DNA from: Acestrorhynchus altus | Lineage: Eukaryota; Chordata; Actinopteri; Characiformes; Acestrorhynchidae | NCBI GenBank assembly: GCA_034509495.1 | Contig: CM067513.1 | Location: forward strand, 22,151,968-22,215,967 | Reading direction: 5' to 3' | DNA length: 64,000 nt | In this document: one piece after another, positions 33,401 through 46,229 of the stretch | How the letters are laid out: each line of letters opens with the position of its first letter | Numbering within the stretch: the first letter of the stretch is position 1 | The notes under the pieces: generated by a model | Seen by the model: only the letters and a program-made list of their open reading frames with translations | What the model was told of the DNA's origin: nothing | Databases searched by the model: none | Translations under genes and position numbers: made by a program

Positions 33401-36400
33401 AAGCTGAAGGTTTTGCTGGCCATAAGGAAGGAGGTTGGGCACACATTGACAAAGTAAGTGGCCTCCACCAGTGACTAATTGAACCATGGATGTCAAAAGA
33501 CTGGTACACAAACACATCAGGTACCCACAAATCAACACATCCTCTCCAGATCCCCTTGTGAACAAAGATTTTTAAAGACAAAATAGGTATGCTTGAGGCT
33601 CATCTCCTATCCTCCCACATTAGGAAGGATTTTATTTTCCTTTTTTACTCTGTGGCTTTCCGTGTGTGGAACATGGCATACTGAGAACTCTCATCCAGAA
33701 AATCAGACACAAACTCTATCTAAACTCTTTTATGGTAATGGTGAAATACAGTATATCCTGGTTAATGTTATTGATGCAGAGTGAAATGTAACTTTTATTT
33801 TGGGAAAACAGATTCCTCATCCTTGCAGACAAATCTGGCCTCCAGTCTATAGCACATTAGCCAGGGCTAATATTTGTATAGGTGAAGACGGTTGCCTAAA
33901 TGAGACATCCATCCAAGTGTTGGACGGCTACTGTTATTTATATGGAGTGGGGCTGGGAGTGGGGGTGGGGGGTAGTTCCTGCATTCCTTTGCAGAAAGGA
34001 GTGGATCTCCCATGAAGTCTCACATTGTGCAACATGTGACAGTGCTGCTTTGGCCTGGGCCGAAACAAGTGTGTCATATCTCCTTAAACTCAGCCTCTCA
34101 TCTGGCCAAACACACATAGCTCACAGGCTTCAGTCTCAAGCCAATTTTTCCATATGACCATCAACTGCGTCAATGAGAACAATGCATTAAACTCAATTAC
34201 ATAAGACATTAAATTACCCTGGGATTACAAACTCCAGGGTCACTTCTTTAGGGGAATTCCACCAATTGTTTCCCATTTTAGTATTATAAATTCATTAAAA
34301 TGTACAAAATGTCATAGTGGTTTGATGTGAAATGTGGCAGAACATATAAAATGGTTATATTTGGATTGTGGCTGTACTATCAGTGCCACTGTAGTATGTA
34401 AAGGTAAGTTCCTTGACAATGCACAGTTTCAACCAAATGACCAAATAACCTGATTTACATCTCAGTAACTGAATTATCTATTAAGGCAGAAGCTGGATTG
34501 GATGATCATAGTTTTTTTCTTATAAACTGTCACATTAGATCACTCAAAGAAATAAAGGAACATTTACAGCTGATCTTAATGATTATTAATGACTGCTGAA
34601 ATAGTAAAAAGTTAGGTTTTATCCCTTCCATGTTACAGACAAATACAGCTCACAGCACCAAAAGAAAAGACCACCCCAAACCAGACTTAAAAGTACACCC
34701 TTATGTGCCAACCCACCCTGTGCCAAATCCAGAGTTTTGTAACACAGTCAATTAACTCTGGGAGTATGTCATTTTTGGTCAAGCTTATGTGCTTGAAAAA
34801 GAACAATATTACTAAGCATTTCAGATAATCCCATTGTACCACACGCAGTCAACATATTGCCGTCACAGCCTTCACAAGAATTTTGTTGTCAGAGACCACT
34901 TTAGCCCCAGACTCCTGTGCTGTGAAATATTCATTAATTGAGATACTGGGAGGCTTCCCGTCATTACAATGAGCAGTTGTTCTATGCAGGCCATAACAGA
35001 TGGATCAGGTATCGTTCTTTGAGTGCTCTTAATCTGTCTCTCTGAATAAGAACCTTGTTGCATGCCACATTCCCATATGAACTTCCTCCACACCTAATCA
35101 GTACATGCCAGCTAGCTGGGAGATGCCATAGTGAACATCAGCCTATCACTTTACTCTCCGGCTGCTTACTCCATAACTGGAAATTTCCACTTGATAAGAC
35201 AAACCATTATTAAATCAAGATGCAAAACAATTACATAAACATCACCTGGAAAAAGCCTTTTACCTGTATTTTGCGAGCAGGTGAATGCTTCTTTGCTCTG
35301 TTTGGAGCTGAAAAAATACACTAAAAGTATCTTCCCTTGGTGAAAGATTTAAAAGAGGATTATCATAAAAGCAGAGAGATCCCACTTCAGTGTACTGACA
35401 ACTGTCATTAATTAAGGTTAGGCAAAAAAGAGAAAATGTTTTTCTTATTAGCTTTTCCAGTAACATAAAGTTAGGGTTAGAGAGGTTCAGCCCATATTAG
35501 CACTTTCACAATTATATTACACCAAACAAAGTATGATATTTGGTAGCAATATCAGCAAAAGAGTGTTAAACTGTGTTTGAATGTCTCACATTAAAATCCT
35601 ACTCAAGTAAAAGTGGAATACAGTATGGGGCCAAAAATACTTACCTGCATTTGAATGACACTCAAGTGTATATCTGTGAGCTTCAGCACCAGTGATGCCC
35701 CAGCCATATGTGGTCAGGAACAAAAGGACAGCAGAACTCAAGGTTCAGGGTTTGCTGATTTTGCTTTCTCTAGGTAGGATGGATGTCCCTTCGTCTTCCC
35801 CATCACCTTATGACCAATGATGCCCATGTGGGCATCTGTTATTTTAATATTATCGACAGTTTGAAAGGATGTTTTTTGGCTTCATGTTTCCAAGAAAAAG
35901 CAGCATATATTTAGTCTTCACCATCTAACTGATAGTTTCATAAAATAGGAGAGTTGGAATTGGCACTGACTTAAGTAAAATCAAATTCTATTTTTATGAG
36001 GTTTTTTATTAGTATAATAGTTTATACTTCCAAAAAGTTAAAATATTCAGCTTTTATACTATCCCTTCAACAAAATCTGCAAATAACAAATCCTACAATA
36101 TAATACTTACAATATAGTAACAGAGAGAGTTCTAGTTTCCCGGGCTTTTTGTCATTATTGATCAAATTTGTTTTTTACACTGCCGCAATACCACCAAGGC
36201 AAAGCTTTGATCCTCCAGCCTTGAACAGTCTGGGCTGCTTCCATGTCCTGCATACAACACCACTTCCATGATTATAATCTTTGGTCCTCATCATTAAGGC
36301 CATTGACCCCACAGCTATTCACACATCTTGCATGTGTGTTTATCACAGTTTGCTTTGGTTCTTGACCTGCTATGATCTTTTTTCGTATGCAATAATAGAA

Positions 36401-37500
36401 CATTCAAACAAACCTGAGACAATGAGGCATTGTCAGCCTCAGCTGCCTATTTATAATGTCTACAAGCCCAAGTGGCTTCTGAGACAAAACATTAAATATT
36501 CAGTCAGTGCAAAACAGCAAAGACTGAGTCTAACTGTGCCCACAATTGTACACTGTCCTACAGTATGGGTGGTGTAGAACAGTAGAACAGGAGATATGCC
36601 TGGCACCTTGGATTTAATGAATAGTTAAGAAAAGATATTAAATAGTTGCTGGTATTCTTGCGATGTACATAACCTGATGCTTGTTGGAATAAGTATTTAT
36701 AAATGTTTATGCAGGTTCATGTCAGTTGTCATTAAATGCTTATATATTTGTCATGTAGCCTTAAAAAATGCCCTTCAGTAAATTGTTACCTTTGAATGTT
36801 ATGCCCATTTTTGTACTTTTCACTGAATGTGTAACCCTGGCTACCAAGACCACCCTTTGGTTCTTTCTTCAGCTGCACTGCAGAAACTATTAATACATGC
36901 ATTAATACAATTGTACCTACATAGTAATTATTTCATTTAACTATACTATTATTAGCTCTAGATCTTTTATATTTAGTTTTTGTTCCAATGTTAACTGGAA
37001 AATAACATTTCATAAAAGAAATGGAGCACTGAAATAACACTTACACTTTAAACACAAACAGTATGAATAAACTATATGCTAGAGTTTATTCATACTATGC
37101 TTCACTAATTTTATTTCACTCTAAAAAGTGCCACAGAATGATCAGTCATGAAGTAATGGTTCTTTATACTCAGACATTTCATTTACAAAATATGGCTTTT
37201 AAATTCCCAGCCATTGATGGTTCTTTAGAAAAGCAAAAGTAGTTGTTTTGCATTGCACCATTTTTGTGATTTTAATTCACTGTCTCTGCAGTTTGGGATC
37301 TGATTTTTATGGTCTTCACTGTACATGGGGTAAACAGTCTTGTCTTATATGTGTGTACTGTACTGAATGCAGTTGTTTGAATTTTGCTGCTCAGGTCTGG
37401 GCAGGACACATGAGCCTTACACTGTTCTCCCAGTGTCCTGCACCCATCCCCAGGTAGCCAAAGTTGGAAGGGCCGCCTCTTCTGATGTCACCAGAAGAAT
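30414..37500. other. Gene-poor opsin-coch intergenic region
   Basis: About 7 kb without a gene I can support. It holds an A-run at about 30804-30822, a GA-rich low-repeat stretch at about 31385-32000 with only accidental open frames, and a 14-bp perfect inverted repeat (37060-37073/37083-37096). The rest is AT-rich DNA in which I see nothing. Confidence 0.55.
37060..37096. repeat. 14-bp perfect inverted repeat
   Basis: AGTATGAATAAACT and its exact inverse are separated by 9 bases, about 500 bases upstream of the probable coch promoter. Confidence 0.7.
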
Positions 37501-37522
37501 GAGTGAGGTTTTCCAGGGACGT

Positions 37523-37655
37523 TATTTAAAGGCCTTGCACTAGCGTCCGTTTTCAGACAACCCTGGACTATCAGCCACAAAGGAATTACTTTTTGCCCTC
37601 TGTCTAAAGCTTCTGAACCTGGAAGCCCAAGGAAACACCGCCCTATATCTTACGT
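37523..37655 (+). promoter_or_regulatory. Probable coch promoter and non-coding first exon
   Basis: A TATA-like TATTTAAA (37523-37530) is followed by GC-richer sequence. A strong donor-like CGT|GTAAGA ends a candidate exon at 37655, starting about 37550. Mammalian COCH also begins with a non-coding exon, so this fits a 5' UTR exon spliced to the coding exon at 38126. Inference from position and motifs only. Confidence 0.4.
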
Positions 37656-37742
37656 GTAAGATGGCTTTAATTCTAATTTAATGTGTGCCTGTTGTACTCA
37701 TTATATAAGTACTCATAATATAGAAAATGTAATATTTCATGA

Positions 37743-37790
37743 TCAGTGTGTGTGTGTGTGTGTGTGTGTGTCTCTCTCTTGCTCCATATC
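37743..37790. repeat. (TG)n/(TC)n microsatellite
   Basis: About 14 TG units followed by a short TC tract, in the putative first intron of coch. Confidence 0.9.
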
Positions 37791-38125
37791 TCTCTCTCAC
37801 ACACACTCTATTGAGGGGATTAACTGAAGTATGCAATTCCAAAGGAGCTGTTTGTGATGGATGTGTCTGGAGATTAAGTTTTTTTTCCTGTACTATCTGA
37901 TTTCAATGCTGTCTAAAAGTGAGCATTAAAAGCAAATTTAAACCAACATTTGTGAAGTGAATGTGCCTTTAAGACCAAAAGGCATAATTTCTTCTCAGTA
38001 AGGAATTACTGTATGATGATTAAACAGATTTAAGTGATACAGAGCTGCAAAGCAGAGCCTTTTCTGCTTGGCTGCTTTCTGAGCTGTGACTAGCGTGATG
38101 AATGTCCTGCTGTGTGTCTCTGCAG

Positions 38126-38680
38126 ATGTCTTCATTAACCATGTCAGTGCGGCGTGCAGCTCTTCACGTGTTAGGTAGGCTGGGGGTCTTTAGTGTGACA
38201 CTGCACTTTGTGCACCTTTGGATTAAAACAATGGGTTTAAACAATGTGGATTTAAAAACCTTGAAGTAATGAGATACTGAATATGAAATAACATGTGACT
38301 ATTAATGTTATATATGTGTGTGCTTTTACTGATGTATCAATTTGTTTCTTTTGACACAGGCATTCTGTCTCTGACCTGCAGCAGTTTGGGATCTGAATTA
38401 AGTGGTCTGTCTCTATTCTCGTTTTAATTATTTTTCTTTTAAATATTTTCATGAACCCTGGAATAAGAGTGGAAATAAGTGAGATAGTGGAATAGTGGTA
38501 TTCCTATATTCTCACATTTTTAACATTAAAAAATGAATTATTTTTATTCTAAATTGATATTAAATATATTTGCTTGTTAAACACATTTGTTACATTGTCA
38601 TTTTAATTTTATTAAAAATAAATGCAAATAAATATTATATTTAAACAAACCATTAATATCCTACATACTATTGTCCTCTA

Positions 38681-38755
<75 letters not shown>

Positions 38756-41700
38756 ATTATTATTATTATTTTATAACTTGACTATACTTTTGTAAAATGC
38801 TGACTTTTTTAAATTGTGTGAAAATGTCTCCTGAGGAACGGACAAGCAAAAATGCTCCAGGATGAGAATAAATCCTTTTTTCTTTAGGGTTTTTATTTTC
38901 AGTGAAATCTGAGAAACACTGATAAATAAGCAGTTATTCTTAATAGTGGATTCTGTGAGTGATGGAGGTGTGATGTTCAGTTTGTTGTTGTTGTTGTTGT
39001 CCGTCGCTCGCGCAGCTCCAGCGCCGATCTCGTGCGGGACCCGCGCGGCTGACCTGCCGGACTCCACTGAGCTGGTTCTGTGTCCGGCTAATTGTACCCT
39101 CTGGAAACTGTCCGTGTTTGGCTCGGGGGTGTACGCCTCCGTATCCAGCGTGTGCGGCGCAGGAGTGCACAGGTAACAGCCGCTTTACTGATAAGCACGT
39201 AAATAAACGATGAACACTTCTGGTTTCAGTGCTCTTCCTAAGCCTTGATACTAACCAGCCACCTGTCCCCTCTGCAGAGGGATGATAGGAGTGTCTGGAG
39301 GCCCGCTGGAGATCCACAAACTGCCGGGCAGGACGAACTACCTCAGCTCTTACGCGCACGGCGTCCAGTCTCAAGCTTTGTCTCGCTGGACAGCATCTTT
39401 CACAGTGGCCAGTAGGTGGCGACATTCCGTCTCTCTAACAGGACGCACAGAGCGCGCTTTCACCCCTAAATTTTAAAAATCGTTAGATTTTAGAATCGCT
39501 AGATACACGCGCAGCGTAGCCGCCATTATTAGTAGATTATGCGTCAACGTCGCCGCCATATTTGTACGGGCAACTTCTCCACATTCTCAGAAAAGTGCAG
39601 AGAAAGATGCTTGATTTGTGTGCAGCTGTTCAAAACGCCGCACAGTCTAAACCAGGTCTTAGGAATTCGCAGCTAAGAATGAACAGCTGGCTGCGGCTGT
39701 ATATGGTCATTAGAACCTAATGTTAACTGGGAGTCAAATTATTATGACCTTAGTGACAGTTCTAGCTGTGAAAGCTGAGTTTATAAAAAATCCTCTAAAC
39801 TAAATGACCCATAATGAAGATTTTTGTTTTTACTGGCATTTTGGTCCAAATTTTCTACAGTTAGGGACTCAGTATTTGATATATATTGATTGATTTTATG
39901 GTCAAATATTAAAAATGCACTATTTTAACTTAACTTTTAAACATCTCAGAGTGAAGGGACGTGTTCTTCCCTACACATTTCATGTACAATGAGCAATAAA
40001 GTATGTTTCCAAATGCGAGATTTGACAATCCCTCACAATAATGAATTCCTTTCCCACAATAATAATTTCCTTCATGTTAGTTTAAGCTGATCAATGCTGA
40101 GGAATCAAGTTCTCTATCAAGATTCAGATTAACTGGACCAAAATAAAATGTAGATAAAAATGTAGATCACTTAGCTCAAACCCCATTAAAATTGGTCAAG
40201 ATATGTCAATTTAAACAGTTTCCAGTATTACAGTAAAGTATCAGCTGTTTTTTTTTTAGAATGATTAAGATAAACGCTTTTATTCCACAATGTTGTGCAA
40301 CTAGAAAAAGAGGAGCAGTTCTCATCTGGAAAAGTCACTTTTTAATTTTCTTATGACTGCCAGTACAGCTCTCCATCTCTAATTATTATATGTTCACATA
40401 ATTAGTAAAAACAAATCTGATAATATAGAGGTGCACATTCACTGGAGGACAGACTGCTTTCACTTCTCCTCCAAATTGGAAATTTGTTAAATTTGGAATA
40501 GTTAAATAGTGTGTTAGTGTTAAATACTATAGTGGACTATGTTCAGATTACAAATGGGCTATGTTCAGATTACAAACAAATCAGATTTGTTTCTCAAGTT
40601 AGCTCTGTTGAGATGCCTGTCCATACTATTATTTGCAAATGGCCAGATCAGATATGCATGTCCAGAGACCACAAGCCTATCTTCATGGGTTGCTGTGGTA
40701 ACAACGTAGGCTTCAGTAACTGCATATTCATGCTGGATATGTAGCCTTTGGCATTGTTCTTGGATCCCGTCACTCTAGATATGTTGCATTGTGAGTAACA
40801 AAAAAGACACTTTAAAATGCAATTTGAGCAGCCAGAGCTGCCAAAACAGACTATTAATATTAATTAAATATTAATGCCAGAAGATCATCAAAAATCAACC
40901 TGGACAAAATTAAGATATGCCAAAAATGTAAAACAACTAACATACATTCAAAATTTTCCTGCTTTGGGAGAACAGTTTAGAGGAAACATTTGGGGTTCTA
41001 AAATGTAGAAAGATAGATCATTCTCACATGCCTATAATGTCACTATCGTTATTCATAGTCATAATTTCATAGTCATATCACTTTTACATTCCTGATCCAA
41101 TCACAGAAAATGCATTGCATTTATACTTGTATTAAATAAGTACAAGATCCGTCTCTGACCTACCTGACTGTAGTTTGAGTAATTTGATTTTATCACAATC
41201 CATCTTAGGTGCACGTCTTTTTTGCATCCTTTTCTCTCAGGAACTATCAGCTCACCTATGGAAGTATCCAGCCAAACCAGCTCTGCTATCCCAGCACCTG
41301 GAACAGGTTAAAATATTAATTTCTTGTATTAAGCTGTGGTCACAATTTAATATGATGGGTGGATGGTAGGATGATACTTAGAGCCTTCAAATATTCTAAT
41401 GAAGTAGATTTGAGACAATACTCATACCTGTAACTTGTCTGGGGAACACATTTTTTTTTTTCTCATAGTGAAGAAAACTGTCAAAAAGAACCTGAAGAAA
41501 CCTCCGTCAGCAGATAACAGAGGTGTGTTTGATTACAAATAGCTATAAATTCAGATTTCAATTCCGAATGTCCTCCTTGTTCTTTAGTCTTTTAAAGGAG
41601 ATAACTTTACTTTTGTTCCAGAATGCCAAGTGGACATTGCTCTGCTGCTGGACAGCAGTTACCACATAGGGCAACGGCGTTTCAACTTGCAGAAGAACTT

Positions 41701-43708
41701 CATTGGAAGACTAGCAGCGATGTTGAAAGTTGGACCAGATGGACCACGTGTGGGAGTGGTGCAAACTGGGTATTGCAAGACTTTCTGTTTATTTGATCAC
41801 CCACAGTCTCTATATCCTGTGCCACAAACATCTATAATATGTAATACATGTTTATCTTTTCAGTGAATCACCACGCGTTGAATTCTACCTGGGCAACTAC
41901 ACTATGCCTAAAGATGTGATTTTTGCCCTGAAAGAGACAGCTTACATTGGGGGCAACACCAATACAGGTGCACAGTTCAAGTCAATGTATGACAGTACAT
42001 ATAACCACATTTTAGGGATGTTTGAGGTCAGAAATCTTGTTTTCAGGCAGGCCATTGATTAAAGGCAATCATAGCACATGTTTAGATTCACTCACACATG
42101 CAAACTATTGTACTCTGAAAGACTAATATGGTTTGGTGACAATGTGCTATGCTGCTAAAATCTGTATTTAACTTATTTTACTGCAGAAACAGAATAAAAA
42201 ACAGATACAGTTGTTTTATTAATCTGTAATGATTATTCAGGTTTAAGTCCCAAGATTCTACATTTCTAAATGTTTATGTATCTGTACTTTATCATATATT
42301 GGGATTTGCCCACAAGTTCCATATTATTGCATCCCTAATCATAATCATGTCACCCATAAGTTGATATAGCTCTGCTATGTCATTAAACTCATAGTTTTCT
42401 TGCTTATATCATGTTCCTGCTAATGTGAGTTTTTTCTCTGTACACAGGCAAGGCCATATTGCACACAGTGAGAAATTTCTTTAATCCTGAGTATGGTGTG
42501 CGGAGAGGGCATCCACGGATTATTGTGGCCTTTGTAGATGGATGGCCATCTGACAACTTGGAAGATGCAGCAGTAATGGCTAGAGAATCTGGTATTAATG
42601 TGTTTGTGGTATCTGTGGCCAAACCTATCCCTGAGGAGATGGGCATGGTGAGGGATCAGGACTACATGAGGAAAGTAAGTTTCTCAACAGAATTAATGGT
42701 ACTGTTTTGTAGCTCACATTACATTTACATTTACATTTGCGGCATTTAGCAGACGGCATTTAGTAGGTGGCAGTAATAGTCACTGACTCCTATTTATGTG
42801 TCTTACAGGCCGTCTGCAAAGACAACGGTTTCTTCACAATGTCCATGCCCAGTTGGTTCAGCACCAACAAGTTTGTAAAGCCTCTGGCTCAGAAGCTCTG
42901 TTCAATTGATCAGCTGCTCTGCAGTAAAACCTGCTACAACTCAGTCAATCTGGGCTTCCTGATTGATGGTTCCAGCAGTGTTGGGGATGCTAACTTCAGA
43001 CTGGTGCTCAGCCTCCTGAGCTCCATTGCTCGCAACTTCGACATATCTGACATTGGCTCTCGTGTTGGAGCTGTCCAGTTCACCTATGACCAGAGGATGG
43101 AGTTTGGCTTCAATGAACATACCACAAAAGACGATGCTTTGAGGGCCATCCAGAACATCCCATACATGAGTGGTGGCACTGCCACTGGAGATGCAATCAC
43201 CTTTGCTGTAGAGAATCTCTTTCAGCCCCGCTCCATGGGTATGGGCAAGAAGTACCTCATCATTGTCACAGATGGCCAGTCCTATGATGATGTCAGAGGA
43301 CCAGCAATAGCTGCTCAAAGGGCAGGTGAGTAGTGGAAAACAAAGATTTATTTCATGTTTGATGGCATTGTGTACAATTGGCAAAAACCTAGCTAGCACC
43401 TAGCCAGCAGGTGGAATTGGAAATGACAAAATTTGGAAAATAATGGGCCAATGTTGCAATGTTGAGTGATCTTTAAGTGTTCATTTTGTTGTTAACACAG
43501 TCCTATTGCAACCTGTTACTCTTGCTCCATCATAGGAATTACAGTATTCTCTGTGGGTGTGGCCTGGGCTCCGATGGAGGACTTGAGGGCCATGGCTTCT
43601 GAACCTAAAGACACTCACACCTTCTTCACTCGGGAGTTCACCGGCCTTGAGCAGTTTGAGCAACCAATAGTACGGGGGATCTGCAGGGACTTCACCGAAT
43701 TCAATTAA
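38126..43708 (+). CDS. coch: Cochlin
   Basis: Secreted extracellular-matrix protein of the inner ear and other tissues. Exons: 38126-38174, 38360-38404 (donor could be after 38401), 39016-39172, 39278-39411, 41241-41306, 41469-41522, 41622-41769, 41864-41967, 42448-42674, 42809-43325, 43536-43708; phases fit, about 557 residues (human 550). Order: signal peptide (MSSLTMSVRRAALHVL, then GILSLTCSSLGSE), LCCL domain (Cys in ISCGT, CPANC, SVCGAGVHR), a Ser/Thr/Lys linker (exons 41241 and 41469), vWA1 (IALLLDSS...VDGWPSD), vWA2 (GFLIDGSSSVGD...TDGQSYDD), ending CRDFTEFN. vWA2 keeps a full DxSxS metal site; vWA1 has DSSYH, not a full one, as in mammals. NCT in the LCCL is a possible glycosylation site. 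Alternative: ATGs at 38946 or 38973 read straight into exon 39016 and give another hydrophobic leader (MFSLLLLLLSVARA). I prefer the upstream exons because mammalian COCH also splits its leader over two exons. Confidence 0.93.
38684..38770. repeat. (TA)n/(TTA)n microsatellite
   Basis: TA run of about 60 bases followed by TTA/TTG units, between the second small exon of coch and its LCCL exon. Confidence 0.95.
39409..39421 (+). promoter_or_regulatory. CTCF-like motif across the coch LCCL exon donor
   Basis: CCAGTAGGTGGCG fits the CTCF core CCASYAGRKGGCR at every position. The splice donor GTAGGT begins inside it at 39412. A CpG-rich stretch with two GCCGCCAT elements follows at 39420-39600. 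Motif match only. Confidence 0.35.
39480..41240. other. Large coch intron after the LCCL domain
   Basis: Apart from the CpG-richer first 150 bases I see no gene, no transposon with clear ends, and no extra coding exon here. Confidence 0.5.
42719..42775. repeat. Fragment of a fish dispersed repeat
   Basis: 'acatttacatttacatttgcggcatttagcagacg' is text seen in many fish genomes at the end of dispersed elements. Here it lies just upstream of the acceptor of coch exon 42809-43325. Confidence 0.5.
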
Positions 43709-43848
43709 AAATGTGTTTGGGTAGGGGTGGAGAAGTAAGAAAGTGTTAATGTAGGTGGGGAGAATGTACAAGAAAACACAACGTAGAAAGAAAGAATAGA
43801 AGAAAGAAAAAGGAAAGAAAAATTGTTTGATTATTTCTACACATACAA

Positions 43849-43854
43849 AATAAA
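43849..43854 (+). terminator. Polyadenylation signal AATAAA, coch
   Basis: AATAAA 141 bases after the stop. A second candidate (ACAATAAAGG) lies near 44703 and would give a longer 3' UTR. Confidence 0.5.
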
Positions 43855-44719
43855 TTGTAGTATTTTCTTTTAAATCTAGAAATATTTTCCGTGCAGGAAC
43901 AGCCCTTTTGTCATATTAATTGTTTGAGAAAAGAGTCTGCATGATTATAGGCTTTAGAGATGTACTCAGTCCAAAGGATGTTACATCTGAGAATGTATAA
44001 CACTATATCAAACTCGACCCTCCTTCATGGTGGAAAATATAATTATTTGAGAGATACAACCTTGTCCTTGTATTTTAGGAAATATACATCTTACTGTAAT
44101 GTTTGTTTCTTTTCTAAGGTTGAAGTCCAATATGAGCAGTGCCATTTCACTGTAAACATTGATGTATCTGAACGGTGAGACTCAATCAAAGAACAAGATA
44201 AAGGTCTGCACTAGATACCAAAACAGAAAGCAAAGCTGAGAAATCTATTATTATAGTGCCATCTTCTACACCATTTGTAGTGCAAAGACCCACAGAGAAC
44301 AGCACTGTTAGCCAAAGGTTCACCAAAACTACAGATCACGTCTGTGTTATGTTAGATGACATGCTCTGTACTAGGGGGCCAAAACTATACAAACACTGTA
44401 GTACATGCACACAGCTTTTTCATTAGTTACATAATTTCATAGTATGTTAGTTTCACATATTGTATGTTTGAGAATGTTTGTTAGATGTCTGATGTCTGTG
44501 GATTTGAAATTCTGAGGATCACATTTGAACTATTAGCACTAAAATTGCTTTCATCACAATTTTTTACATAAATTGTGCTTCTTGTACTAATTAAGTGTTT
44601 CTTGTATACTCATCTATATGCATGCTTAACGGCCTTGCAAAAGGGGGGGAGGGGGGCTATAGTGTGACTGTACATTTCTGTTTAATTTATTACTTTCTTC
44701 ACAATAAAGGACAAGGTAT

Positions 44720-45330
44720 TTTTACATGATGAGCCAGTGTTTGCAATGAAATAATATTGTTTGTGTATTAATCAAGTAGGGGACCTTTTATGTTCTAAAT
44801 TAATATCATATTCATGTCATGTCATTTAAAATGTTTTAAACATAAATATTTTGATGTCCCCAACTCAGGCTGAAAATGATCTGCTTCAATAAAATTGAAA
44901 AAGAAGCATTCTTTTCTAAAACAAATTGTAACTGTCCTGTAAGGGTCCTCAATTGAATCATCAGCTGAAAATTAAAGATCTTAGCACATTTGACAAGTAT
45001 AGTATACATAAAATTAGCAGCAATTAGGACTGAAGGTGTACATTAGACATTGTGACATTAGTTTGGTGCAAACTCAGGTGCTCTTCACCCCAAATAAAGC
45101 TTTGCCCTGGAGTTCCAAGGCAAATGTAGCTTAAATGTGTAATGTTCATTTGCTAGTAGTAATTGACAACAAATGGTGTGAATATCAGATATATTACATT
45201 AAAACAACCGGGCTAGCAACGTTAGCATTTATTTCTGCCTTCTGTGAATGTCAAGTGTTTACTCACCAAAGTTGTTACCATTATAGAGTTTGCTGAATAT
45301 TTATCCTGGTAAACATTCACATAACTGAAG
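44720..45330. other. Intergenic DNA, nothing recognised
   Basis: AT-rich sequence without a convincing frame, repeat or motif. Confidence 0.5.
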
Positions 45331-45359
45331 CCTTTTCTTGATGAAAATTTCCAGAAAAG

Positions 45360-45590
45360 CCATTGCTTTTCTCCAATACTTGGAGTGGCTGATTTACTGC
45401 CACTTGGTTTACTGCCAGGGTCCAGGTCTGTCAGTACTGCTCAAGCAGATCCAGAATCTACTGTAGACCCAAGTCTTTGGGAGATAGCAAAACCAGGTCA
45501 TCTGTATAGAGCAAGAATTTGAGCTCTGTGTACTGCAGAATGAGACCTGGAGCTGTAGGTTCTTCTACTATTGTTGCCAGTATGTTGCTA
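45360..45590 (-). mobile_element. LINE reverse-transcriptase fragment
   Basis: On the minus strand one frame reads LKFLLYTDDLVLLSPKDLGL, a stop, then ILDLLEQY, a stop, QTWTLAVN. This is the catalytic YxDD block and following region of a non-LTR retrotransposon reverse transcriptase (usual form YADD). Two in-frame stops show it is dead. Confidence 0.75.
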
Positions 45591-45879
45591 GAGGTTGGGC
45601 TTTTGCAGCAGTTTTAATTCCTTTTATTTAATGAGCTCATAGCCAATTCATGCAGTAAAACATTGACACAAAACATGGCACATCATCTCTCAAAAGAGAA
45701 AATGATCCTTAATTAGTTGCACAGTGGGGGAATTCAGAGTTACAATAGAAAATGGATAGCAAGGCACTCAGTACAAAAACATAGATAAACAGACAGTAAA
45801 GTATCTACAATATAAAGATTTTATGTAATAAAAGTCTAAGGAACATAGATAATTGCACATTAGGTTTGTGTTGTGGAAA

Positions 45880-46220
45880 ATGGAAAGATATGGCATATTG
45901 TAATGCTACATTGAAAACACTATTTCCATTAAGTGTGTGGGGTTTAAGTGTGTGTGTCCATGGTGTGAGCAGTGCTGGTTGTAGAGTCTAACAGCAGCCT
46001 GTGATGCCACTCCTTCACACACAATTAGGGTGAAACAGCCTGTCACTGATGGAGATGCCCAGTGCTGCTAACTTGTCTGTCTCCCACCACCTGCACTGGG
46101 TCTAAGAGGCTACCCAGGACAGAGCTGTTCCTCTGTGAGTTTGTTCAGTCTCTTCCTGTTTTCCATTGAAATACTGCCACCCCAGCAGTAATTCACTGCT
46201 TATTTACACATTTTACTATC
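45880..46220 (-). mobile_element. LINE 3' fragment
   Basis: The text around 'gtgaaacagcctgtcactgatgga', 'caggacagagctgttcct' and 'agtttgttcagtctcttcctg' corresponds to the antisense of the C-terminal part of a fish L2/Rex-like LINE. Frames are broken. Together with 45360-45590 it marks a small LINE graveyard between coch and strn3. Confidence 0.55.
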
Positions 46221-46229
46221 ATATTTACA

